The position numbers and the translations under genes are program-made. A stretch of 35,976 nucleotides of DNA from Patescibacteria group bacterium (lineage in GTDB: Bacteria; Patescibacteriota; Patescibacteriia; Magasanikbacterales; GWA2-37-8). The notes beneath the pieces are model-generated. The model searched no databases and had not been told where the DNA came from. It was given only the letters and a program-made list of their open reading frames with translations. Positions 26,138 through 34,443 of this stretch are shown in pieces. The stretch spans positions 1 to 35,976 of the forward strand of contig JAQTYG010000009.1 of NCBI GenBank assembly GCA_028688375.1. Reading direction: 5' to 3'. Position 1 is the first letter of the stretch; the number at the start of each line of letters is the position of its first letter.

Positions 26138-27550
26138 ATGTCAGAGATAAGAAAAATCGCCCACAACACTGCCTGGCAAATCGCCGGCAAAATAATCAGC
26201 ACCGGCCTCGGCCTGGTGGCCATCGCCATCATGACCCGTTCGCTCGGCGTGGAACAATTCGGCTGGTACGCCACCGCCGTCGGCTTTTTGCAATTCATCG
26301 GCATTTTTACCGACTTCGGTTTTACCGTCATCACTTCCAGCATGCTGTCCGAGCCGGCGCACGACAAAAGCAAACTACTCGGCAATCTTTTCACCTGGCG
26401 CATGACCACGGCCATCATCACTCAAGGTCTCATTCCGCTCACTATTTTCTTTTTTCCCTATCCGGCGCCGATTAAATGGGCAGTCATCATCATGGCCTTG
26501 TCTTTTATCGGTGTCTCGCTCAACCAGGTACTGATCGCCTACTACCAAACCAAACTCGCCCTGCATATCCAAGCTATTGGCGAAGTGCTTGGACGCGTCG
26601 TCTTGGTCGCCGGCCTGGCGCTGGTCTCGGCCGGCCATTTGGGATTTTTGCCGATGATGGTCGTGATTACTCTCGGCTCATTCGCCTACACCGGTTATCT
26701 CTGGTACCGCGCCGAACCGATCCGATGGCAATTTGACCGCGACATTGGCAAGGCCATCTTCAAAAAAATCTGGCCGGTGGCGTTGGCGGTTATTTTCAAT
26801 TGTTTTTATCTGCAGGGCGACCGTTTAATTCTGCCGTTGTTCGCCACGCAGACCGAAGTCGGTTTGTACGGCGCCGCTTACCGAGTGATTGATATCGCTC
26901 TGCAAATCTCCGCCATGCTGATGGGCATGCTTTTGCCCCTCATCGCTTTCGCCTGGTCGCGCGGGTTGAAAGACGATTTTAAAAAACAAGCCCAGCGCGG
27001 TTTTGACTTAATGTCTTTGTTTATTATTCCGATTGTCGCCGGAGCGCTGGCCTTGGCCCAGCCGATTATGACTTTTGTCGCCGGCGCGGATTTTGCCGGC
27101 TCCGGCGCGTTTTTGCGCATCCAAATTCTGACTATGCTCGGCATTTTGTTCGGTACGGTTTTCGGCCACATCAATCTGGCCATCGGCCGACAAAAGTATT
27201 CGCTGTGGATCTATGTGTTGGACGCGATTTTAGCCGTTATCGCCTATTTTATTTTCATCCCCCTGCTTGGCGGGGTTGGCGCCGCCTGGGTGCGCGTCGG
27301 TTCGGAGATTTTTGCCGGAGTCGGGCTGATGCTAATGGCCGGAATTTTCTCCGGCTTTTGGCCCCGCTTGGGCGCTTTCGCCAAAATCATTCTGGCCAGC
27401 GCGCTGATGGGCTGGCTGGTCTGGTGGCTTCAGCCGCTTAATATTATTCTTTCGGTCTTTATCGGTTTGGCGGTCTACGCCGTGCTGGTTCTCACTTTTA
27501 AAGTTATTTCCCGACAAACCATCCGCGAAGTGTTAAGCCGGGATAAGTAA
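26138..27550 (+). CDS. Wzx-like polysaccharide flippase/oligosaccharide exporter
   Basis: NTAWQIAGKIISTGLGLVAIAIMTRSLGVEQFGWYATAVGFLQF and multiple TM segments; start refined to MSEIRKI. Confidence 0.88.
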   Translation: MSEIRKIAHNTAWQIAGKIISTGLGLVAIAIMTRSLGVEQFGWYATAVGFLQFIGIFTDFGFTVITSSMLSEPAHDKSKLLGNLFTWRMTTAIITQGLIPLTIFFFPYPAPIKWAVIIMALSFIGVSLNQVLIAYYQTKLALHIQAIGEVLGRVVLVAGLALVSAGHLGFLPMMVVITLGSFAYTGYLWYRAEPIRWQFDRDIGKAIFKKIWPVALAVIFNCFYLQGDRLILPLFATQTEVGLYGAAYRVIDIALQISAMLMGMLLPLIAFAWSRGLKDDFKKQAQRGFDLMSLFIIPIVAGALALAQPIMTFVAGADFAGSGAFLRIQILTMLGILFGTVFGHINLAIGRQKYSLWIYVLDAILAVIAYFIFIPLLGGVGAAWVRVGSEIFAGVGLMLMAGIFSGFWPRLGAFAKIILASALMGWLVWWLQPLNIILSVFIGLAVYAVLVLTFKVISRQTIREVLSRDK

Positions 27551-27669
27551 TTGCTTGATTAAGCGATTTTTGGTAAAATATAGCCGTAACAGTTTACTGG
27601 TTTATCGGTTAATTGGTTTACTGGTCCGAACAAATTAACTATTAAACTAATAAACAATTAAACTTTTTT

Positions 27670-28722
27670 ATGGACTTTTCCAAAATGCGCAACTTCCTTT
27701 TCCTGGCTTTGCTGGCGGTGGTGACCGTCGCTTTTCTTTGGATAATTAAAACATTCGCCTATCCGATTTTTTGGGCGGCGATTATCGCGGCGATATTTTA
27801 TCCGGTTTACAAAGCCATTGACCGAAAATTGAAAGTGCCCAATCTAAGCACGGCCATCACCATGATGATAGTTTTGGTTATTATCGTAGTACCGCTAACC
27901 CTGGCCAGTATTTTAGTGGTGGGAGAATCATTCGACCTCTACAACTCCATTACCAACAACAGCGGACACATTAACGAGAGCATTCGTCAGGCCGTGGAGT
28001 GGGTTAAAAACAACCCCTATACCGCTCAGCTGAACATCAACCAGGAGTTTTGGACGGAAAAATTTTCCGATTTGACCAAGGGCATCACCGGTTTTCTTTT
28101 GAACAGCGCCAAAGAATTTACGCAAAATTCCATCATTTTCGTGATCATGTTTTTCATCACTTTTTACACCTTATTTTTCTTTATCCGCGATGGCGAAAAA
28201 TTGCTGAAAAAATTAATGCACCTCTGCCCGCTGGGTGATGACCATGAAAAAATTCTCTATGACAAATTCGCCTCAACCACGCGGGCGACCGTCAAGGGAT
28301 CGCTGATTGTCGGCTTAATCCAGGGTACGCTGGGCGGGGCGATGTTCGCCGTGGCCGGCATAGACGGGGCGGTGGTTTGGGGTATTTTAATGGTGTTGCT
28401 CTCCTCGGTGCCGGGTATTGGGCCGTATTTTATCTGGTTGCCCGCGGCGCTTATCATGTTGTTGATCGGCCACACTTGGACCGGCATCGGCATGATCCTA
28501 TTCGGCGCGCTGGTGATTGGCACGATTGATAATTTTCTGCGTCCGATTTTGGTCGGCAAGGATTCGCAGATGCACCCGCTGTTGGTGTTGCTGTCTACAC
28601 TGGGTGGCATCGCCGTGTTTGGCATCTCCGGTTTTATCATCGGTCCGATTATCGCTTCGCTGATGCTGGCGTTCTGGGATATGTACGAACATTATTATCG
28701 GAAAGAGCTGGATAAAAATTAA
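27670..28722 (+). CDS. AI-2E family transporter/PerM-like permease
   Basis: FFIRDGEKLLKKL; VKGSLIVGLIQGTLGGAMFAVAGI; SSVPGIGPYFIWLPAAL. Confidence 0.92.
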   Translation: MDFSKMRNFLFLALLAVVTVAFLWIIKTFAYPIFWAAIIAAIFYPVYKAIDRKLKVPNLSTAITMMIVLVIIVVPLTLASILVVGESFDLYNSITNNSGHINESIRQAVEWVKNNPYTAQLNINQEFWTEKFSDLTKGITGFLLNSAKEFTQNSIIFVIMFFITFYTLFFFIRDGEKLLKKLMHLCPLGDDHEKILYDKFASTTRATVKGSLIVGLIQGTLGGAMFAVAGIDGAVVWGILMVLLSSVPGIGPYFIWLPAALIMLLIGHTWTGIGMILFGALVIGTIDNFLRPILVGKDSQMHPLLVLLSTLGGIAVFGISGFIIGPIIASLMLAFWDMYEHYYRKELDKN

Positions 28723-28737
28723 AAAGAATAAATTTAA

Positions 28738-28768
28738 AATCCGTCCGCCTTAGGCGGACGGATTTTTA
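28738..28768 (+). terminator. Rho-independent terminator of the AI-2E transporter gene
   Basis: aaatccgtccgccttaggcggacggattttta. Confidence 0.75.
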
Positions 28769-28824
28769 ATTCTGGCCGAACGGCCGACGAGTCCTAATGT
28801 GTTGCGGGGCCCGGACTTGAACCG
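28768..28824 (+). repeat. 57-bp direct repeat (copy 1) containing a 3' tRNA-fMet fragment
   Basis: aattctggccgaacgg..cgagtcctaatgtgttgcggggcccggacttgaaccg; 2 mismatches to 35868-35924. Confidence 0.85.
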
Positions 28825-28899
28825 ATTCACGAAAAATTGGATTAGCCGCCTGTGCGGCGCAAATACAAAAGGACAGTGTTAACTGCCCCTTCGCACTTC

Positions 28900-29144
28900 G
28901 TTGAATATATTGGACGAAGTGCGAAAATTTTACGAAACTGGGGGAGCTAATGTGTCCGCCTCCGGCGGACAAGATTAATCTTATATGGGCGGGCAAAAAG
29001 GAAGGGGTTGGGGGAGGGAATTTTTGCCCGCCCTTCTTCGCCCGCCCGTTTACCCGCCACAGCCCCGCCTCTGCGGGGCGACGGCTGGGCCTCTTTTCCG
29101 CCCTGGGGTGGTTTTTCGTATTCGCTATCGCGAATGCGCCGCCG
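28900..29144. repeat. Left arm of imperfect inverted repeat (B segment)
   Basis: gttgaatatattggacgaagtgcg...attcgctatcgcgaatgcgccgccg; reverse complement at 33980-34244. Confidence 0.85.
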
Positions 29145-29157
29145 GAAATTTTTTTAA

Positions 29158-30021
29158 TTAACTGCCTGTTTTAAACTCCATCCGCCGTTGTTCAATTAGT
29201 TTCAACGATTGGATGAAAACATGATCTCGCAGACCACCTCTATAAGTTGTCGTCACATTTATCTCAACCCAATGCCCCAATAGGCCGTGCATATCAATAG
29301 ACGTTCTAAGATGTTCATCTAGGGTGGCTGGTATCGAATTGCCTTCTCCATCGACTTTGAAACCGAGATGCCTTTTTGTCGCGTCAAGATCAACACGATT
29401 GATCCACCCTTGCAAAATCTCAAAATGGTCGCCATCTATTTCCTGAGTCGTCTCTGCATCATCGGCTAGGGCAGTAAATTGTTTTTTATCTTCAAATTTT
29501 ATCGTTGTGGTAGTGTTGCCTGGTACGCCACAGGTAAATTCATCCCCCGTTTGCTCAAGCGGATTTATAACATTTGTAACTGATTTAATGAACTCTGAAT
29601 TTTGTAAAAGCTCGATTTTTACCTGATCACCAATTTCTGTCATAAGCTGGGGTGATAAAGTTTTTAATTCGGTAGCACCTTTTTGCTGAACCAAAGTAAA
29701 CACCATCACAATCAAAACTCCCAAATTAATAATACCTTGATAGTCATTTAATGATTTAACGGATTTAAAGACAATCTTAACTCTTTTTTTGAATGAACCT
29801 TTTTGAAACGCTTCAATCAATATCTGAACGTCCTTTGGACTAAAATTGATTTTTTTATGTTTTGATAATATTCGCGTCGCAATCAAAATAGCATCTTCGA
29901 GCCCAATAATTTCATTTTTCAAAGCGCTTATTTCCATCGTGCCATTAAAAGATGGACCCTTATAAGCAAGGTCGAATAAATAATCGGGAAATTGTCTTGC
30001 CGGAAAAAGCGTATCGTTCAT
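29158..30021 (-). CDS. Hypothetical protein with one predicted TM segment
   Basis: 287-aa ORF; YQGIINLGVLIVMVFTLVQQ. Confidence 0.7.
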   Translation of the reverse strand: MNDTLFPARQFPDYLFDLAYKGPSFNGTMEISALKNEIIGLEDAILIATRILSKHKKINFSPKDVQILIEAFQKGSFKKRVKIVFKSVKSLNDYQGIINLGVLIVMVFTLVQQKGATELKTLSPQLMTEIGDQVKIELLQNSEFIKSVTNVINPLEQTGDEFTCGVPGNTTTTIKFEDKKQFTALADDAETTQEIDGDHFEILQGWINRVDLDATKRHLGFKVDGEGNSIPATLDEHLRTSIDMHGLLGHWVEINVTTTYRGGLRDHVFIQSLKLIEQRRMEFKTGS

Positions 30022-30071
30022 AAAATTCCTATAAATTTGGGCGGCGGATGATCAGGCCGCCGCCGCCGTGA

Positions 30072-30272
30072 TTAACTCCTATTGTAGGGCGACTGGTTCG
30101 TGGGTTGTAAACTAATCCCCAACTCATATGCTTTTGCCCTTATCGCTTCTTCGGTCCTACCCAACTTAAGTCCAATTACTCTGGTTGGGGTGTTCTTCTT
30201 AGCCAGTATCCTCAACTGCACTACTTCTTGGGCAGTCCATTGTTTACCAGTATTCCTTGTGTAGAATACCAT
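30072..30272 (-). CDS. Small SANT/Myb-like helix-turn-helix protein
   Basis: KQWTAQEVVQLRILAKKNTPTRVIGLKLGRTEEAIRAKAYELGISL. Confidence 0.7.
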   Translation of the reverse strand: MVFYTRNTGKQWTAQEVVQLRILAKKNTPTRVIGLKLGRTEEAIRAKAYELGISLQPTNQSPYNRS

Positions 30273-30289
30273 ATATTTAGTTGTTTTTT

Positions 30290-30440
30290 TAACGCATCTA
30301 TGATATATTTAAAATACCTCAGATGGTTCTGCAGACACAAAGCTGTCCCGACTATAGGCTATACCATGGTTTTTAGCGAACAGCGTCCGCAGATATATTA
30401 TGCCTTAACCTCCGCTCGAACGGAGGTTTTGGTTTTTTGT
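30290..30440 (+). ncRNA. Candidate structured ncRNA ending in a Rho-independent terminator
   Basis: Long stem TCTGC-A-GAC-ACAAA-GCTGT ... ACAGC-GTC-C-GCAGA plus aacctccg/cggaggtt hairpin and T-run. Confidence 0.45.
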
Positions 30441-30442
30441 TT

Positions 30443-30826
30443 TTATTTTATTTTTTTATCTAACTGGATTACAAATATTTTGCCAAAGTTTGGGTGACTA
30501 ATTTCTTGCGGCAAATATTGCCCAGACAATTCATTGCATTTTAAATCATAATTTGAAAAAAACGATCTGCAGGTTACTCCTCCCGATGTTTTATTTTCAG
30601 AATGCGTAATGGTAAACCGGCCGTTTACTTCATTGTTAGAAAATAAAAATCCTATTGAATTTTCTTGTTTATTATAAAAAAGGACTACAAATTTAAAACC
30701 TTCGATATTGTTGCGGTGGTAAAAGCCGGAATTAAAACCAAAACTGTGTGCCTTATTTATACTGATATTATTATTACTCAACTTAGTGCCTGTTTTTGTG
30801 AATTGTTCAAATTGAGATATATCCAT
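30443..30826 (-). CDS. Hypothetical protein
   Basis: 127-aa ORF with normal composition. Confidence 0.55.
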   Translation of the reverse strand: MDISQFEQFTKTGTKLSNNNISINKAHSFGFNSGFYHRNNIEGFKFVVLFYNKQENSIGFLFSNNEVNGRFTITHSENKTSGGVTCRSFFSNYDLKCNELSGQYLPQEISHPNFGKIFVIQLDKKIK

Positions 30827-31030
30827 ATAGATTTTTTAAATTTAAAATTTAACCTTATTATTATAGCACAAGTAAAGAAAAATTGTCAAGCAATTAATCG
30901 GGCGAATATTTTACAACTTGCCCAGATTTAGATATTCCAACAATTTATTTGCCCCAATACTATAACATAAAGAAGTAAATTTGTCAATAGGAGATTATTA
31001 AAATATGACTATTTAGCTTAAAATAAACAA

Positions 31031-31055
31031 AAAACCGCAACATCGAGCGGTTTAT
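31031..31055 (-). terminator. Terminator downstream of the R-M operon
   Basis: Minus strand aaccgctcgatgttgcggttttttg. Confidence 0.65.
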
Positions 31056-31078
31056 TTTGCTACTCTGTGGATAACTTT

Positions 31079-32149
31079 TCATTTGGCGTCTCTACAAACT
31101 ACGTAGTGCAAAAACTCTAAAGTGTTTTCCGCTTTATAATCACGGCCGCTGTCCGCTTTAAATCTATTGTATTTTTTGGTAAAAAAACCATATTTTCCGC
31201 GTACGCCCATAATTTCCTTAATATCGCCTGGCGTCATTAAACCCTCATTATTGTAACTCAAAAATATGTATTTTACATTTGCGTTATCAATCAAATCTTT
31301 AAACGCCTTTTTCACCTGCGGCCGAGAACAATAGGCGGATTTTTGATCTGCATAATCGCGTAGCCCTGTTTTTCCATGAATATTGGGACTATCATATTTT
31401 GCGATTGTTTCCAAAATGTGATAATTCGTCGCATACTGTCTTTGGTTATATGGCGGATCCAAATACAAGACGTCTCCTTTAACTGTCTTGATCAGCTTGT
31501 TTATATCTTCATTGTAAACTTTATGGTCCTGATCGTTGACGATTAACTCTGCTGGTTTCAATAAAAACAATTTTTGTGCTGACTTTTTTATTTGTTTTAA
31601 AAAAGCGCCATAAACAGAAGCGGTATTCGCGCATTTATCAACCGACTCAACCAGGCTTGTCAATAAAAAATAATATTCTCCATCCGTTATTATTTTCTTT
31701 TCTTTCCACCTCTCAATTCTCTGTCTTATGGCATCGCACTTTTTGCCATTTTCGTCGGAAAAATATTGCCGCTGCTCTTTTTTATTTTTGGTACCGCCGG
31801 GGCAATAATTTTTATATATAAATCCTTCTACTCCAACCATTTTGGACAAATAATCACATACTACATCTTTTCGCTCTGATAATTTTATATTTTTTAGTTC
31901 CGGCACGGTATCGACTAATCCTTCAAATTTTAGTACACGATGATTTTCTATATAATGTTTGTTTAAAACGTAGCTATAATATTGTAAGTCGTTAGAAATT
32001 ATACTATACCCTTTCTTTTTAAAATACGCGCCCACCGCACCAGTACCAGCGAATAGGTCACAAAAAACATGGCTGTTCTTATCTACGACTTTGTTAATTG
32101 ATTCTTCCAAAAATTTGAGCAGGGATAATTTTGAACCAATATAATTCAT
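31079..32149 (-). CDS. D12-class DNA adenine-N6 methyltransferase
   Basis: NYIGSKLSLLKFL; FCDLFAGTGAVGAYF; VLYLDPPYNQRQYATNYH. Confidence 0.9.
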   Translation of the reverse strand: MNYIGSKLSLLKFLEESINKVVDKNSHVFCDLFAGTGAVGAYFKKKGYSIISNDLQYYSYVLNKHYIENHRVLKFEGLVDTVPELKNIKLSERKDVVCDYLSKMVGVEGFIYKNYCPGGTKNKKEQRQYFSDENGKKCDAIRQRIERWKEKKIITDGEYYFLLTSLVESVDKCANTASVYGAFLKQIKKSAQKLFLLKPAELIVNDQDHKVYNEDINKLIKTVKGDVLYLDPPYNQRQYATNYHILETIAKYDSPNIHGKTGLRDYADQKSAYCSRPQVKKAFKDLIDNANVKYIFLSYNNEGLMTPGDIKEIMGVRGKYGFFTKKYNRFKADSGRDYKAENTLEFLHYVVCRDAK

Positions 32150-32151
32150 AT

Positions 32152-32838
32152 TTATTCTGTTTCTTCTGGATATAATTTTTTAAATACTTGTTCTACAGCC
32201 TCATTTGCTGACAGCTCGCTTATCTTCCTTACAATAACCTTTCTATATTCAACCGGATCATACTGGTAACACCCTTTGCACCCCAATTCCTCAGAATAAT
32301 TTTCATCCCCTACATAAAAATCATACGGGTTGCCTTTAATATTTTTTGCGCTCCAGCGTCTGTTAGTTTCCTTACATTTTTTACAAATTTGTCTTTTAAT
32401 ATCATTAGCCGCTTTTGAAAGTGGTTGAAAATCAGCTATTTTTTGCGCTGCTAAATTTGAAAGTCTATGGTCATCTTTTCTGCCAGCCTTATGGTCAATT
32501 TCAATCTTTGTGTTTTCAGAATTACCATTAACTCCCAACATTACACAATTTTGCGTTTTATAAAAATCTTTTATATCTTTTCTAATGTTTTGATTTAAAA
32601 TTTTTTTATTGTTGAACCCAGATAAACGAATTCTGTCGATAGAATTTCCATTTGTTTTACTTTTATCAAATTCAACAATATATTGCTTTGCCAAACTAGA
32701 ATTAGCCCGACACCAACTTCCACCATTTCCAAGTTGAAGTTGTTTGTATTTACCAACGAATTCTAATACCGAAACCCAACGACTTATACCTTTTTGGCTG
32801 GGCATTCCAAGTTCTAAAAATAATTCCTTTTTTGTCAT
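32152..32838 (-). CDS. Putative HNH-type restriction endonuclease
   Basis: KIEIDHKAGRKDDHRLSNLAAQKIADFQPLSKAANDIKRQICKKC; lies between two methyltransferases. Confidence 0.72.
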   Translation of the reverse strand: MTKKELFLELGMPSQKGISRWVSVLEFVGKYKQLQLGNGGSWCRANSSLAKQYIVEFDKSKTNGNSIDRIRLSGFNNKKILNQNIRKDIKDFYKTQNCVMLGVNGNSENTKIEIDHKAGRKDDHRLSNLAAQKIADFQPLSKAANDIKRQICKKCKETNRRWSAKNIKGNPYDFYVGDENYSEELGCKGCYQYDPVEYRKVIVRKISELSANEAVEQVFKKLYPEETE

Positions 32839-32839
32839 A

Positions 32840-33622
32840 TTAATATTTGAAAATTAGAATGTATTCGTGTTTAAAAATATAATAATCACTGGAAAGAGCC
32901 CGGTAGCGCCAAATAGCTTCTTTGTTTAACTTAGCGCGGTTACCTTCCATATTCTTTATAACAATACTTTTAAGAACTAGGCCCAACTTCATCATCTCAT
33001 TTATACAGTAAAAATTCAAAGGAATCCACCGACCTTGAGAATATTTATCACCGATAACTACCACAACATACCGTCCATGTTCCAAAATCGATAAAGTGTT
33101 TTTAACAACTTTTGCGAATTTATCCAAAAAATCTTTTAAAGAAACGGCATTTGAGAGATCCTCTTTTTTATCACTAAACTTGACAATATCAGCATACGGC
33201 GGGTGCAGTATCGCCAGTTGCACGAATTGTCTACGGTGCTTCTTCAAGGCTTCCTTAACACTATCAAAAGTCTTTTCCTTAATGCTATCACCTGATATAA
33301 ATTCAAAAAAATTCTTTTTTGAGTCAATTTTCCCTCTGACAAATTCAACCATCTTGGACTGGATATCCACGCCCACACAATTACGGCCCAGTGTTTCGGC
33401 TTCAAAAGCGGTAGTACCACTGCCAACGAAAGGATCAAAAATAACATCATTTTTCTTAGTGTACCTTAAAATTAATTGGCGAGGAATTTGCGGAACAAAA
33501 TTTCCGTGATAAAAATTACTATGTTTACCTGTTTTGTCCCTCTCACTAATTAACCACAAACTATCTGTCCAAATTTCCGAACTTTTCCAATTGTCCAAAT
33601 CGACGTCATTAAATTTGGGCAT
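32840..33622 (-). CDS. DNA methyltransferase (N4/N6 amino-MTase, HPPY motif)
   Basis: LAILHPPYADIVKFSD; FDPFVGSGTTAFEAETLGRNCVGVDI. Confidence 0.88.
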   Translation of the reverse strand: MPKFNDVDLDNWKSSEIWTDSLWLISERDKTGKHSNFYHGNFVPQIPRQLILRYTKKNDVIFDPFVGSGTTAFEAETLGRNCVGVDIQSKMVEFVRGKIDSKKNFFEFISGDSIKEKTFDSVKEALKKHRRQFVQLAILHPPYADIVKFSDKKEDLSNAVSLKDFLDKFAKVVKNTLSILEHGRYVVVVIGDKYSQGRWIPLNFYCINEMMKLGLVLKSIVIKNMEGNRAKLNKEAIWRYRALSSDYYIFKHEYILIFKY

Positions 33623-33623
33623 A

Positions 33624-33836
33624 TCAATTTAATAAATCATCCACCTTAACATCTAGCGCCTTGGCAATCTTTGAAATTGTATCAACCGTCGGATTGGTAT
33701 TGGCCCCTGATTCAATTTTAATAATCGTGTTATAGGTAACATCGGCCAATTTGGATAAACGATCCTGCGAAACGCCAATTTTATTACGGTACTTTTTTAT
33801 ATTTTCAGCGATAACAGATTTGCCACTTGACGACAT
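33624..33836 (-). CDS. XRE-family HTH regulator (R-M controller-like)
   Basis: IGVSQDRLSKLADVTYNTIIKIESGANTNPTVDTISKIAKALDVKVDDLL; first gene of the R-M operon. Confidence 0.85.
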   Translation of the reverse strand: MSSSGKSVIAENIKKYRNKIGVSQDRLSKLADVTYNTIIKIESGANTNPTVDTISKIAKALDVKVDDLLN

Positions 33837-33979
33837 AGTAATAGATTACTATAATTATATTATTAGTATCCGACCACCCATAATCTGTTGTGATTATATC
33901 AAAAAATCAACCATCCGTAAAATCTCAAGGGAGCTACAATTGCGCGCGCACGGGAGGGTGGGGCAAGCGCAAAACGGTT

Positions 33980-34244
33980 CGGCGGCGCATTCGCGATAGC
34001 GAATACGAAAAACCACCCCAGGGCGGGAAAGTGGCCCAGCCGTCGCCCCGCAGTGGCGGGGCTGTGACGGGTAAACGGTCGGGCGCGTGAGGGCGGGCCA
34101 CGCCAAAGGCGGACGGGCAAAAATTCCCTCCCCCAACCCCTTCCTTTTTGCCCGCCCATATAAGATTAATCCTGTCCGCCGGAGGCGGACACATTAGCTC
34201 CCCCAGTTTCGTAAAATTTTCGCACTTCGTCCAATATATTCAAC
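33980..34244. repeat. Right arm of inverted repeat (B segment, inverted)
   Basis: Reverse complement resembles 28900-29144. Confidence 0.85.
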
Positions 34245-34333
34245 ACATTAGGACTCGCCGACCGTTCGGCCAGAATTTGGTAAGGTTTTTTCCACAACCA
34301 CGCCACTTTTTGGCCAGCGAGGCGGCGGTTCGT
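34241..34333. repeat. 93-bp perfect inverted repeat, left arm (Y segment)
   Basis: Exact reverse complement of 35812-35904 by hand check. Confidence 0.95.
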
Positions 34334-34443
34334 GGTCGCCACGGGCGACCCGGGCGTAAATACGCCCGCTAATTTTTTCCACATTTCGCGACAGCGAAAA
34401 ACAAAGCCAATTTTCACCACGCTTTACATTTAACCCAAGGAGT

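Noticed and set aside
33890-34194. Several ORFs in the inverted repeat (MCPPPADRINLIWAGKKEG etc.)
   Set aside because: Overlapping frames in GC-rich repeat DNA also present at 28900-29144; no domain evidence.
34166-34420. 84-aa minus ORF ending NILDEVRKFYETGGANVSASGGQD
   Set aside because: Not a separate gene; it is the inverted copy of the recombinase 3' end and is treated as the alternative tail.
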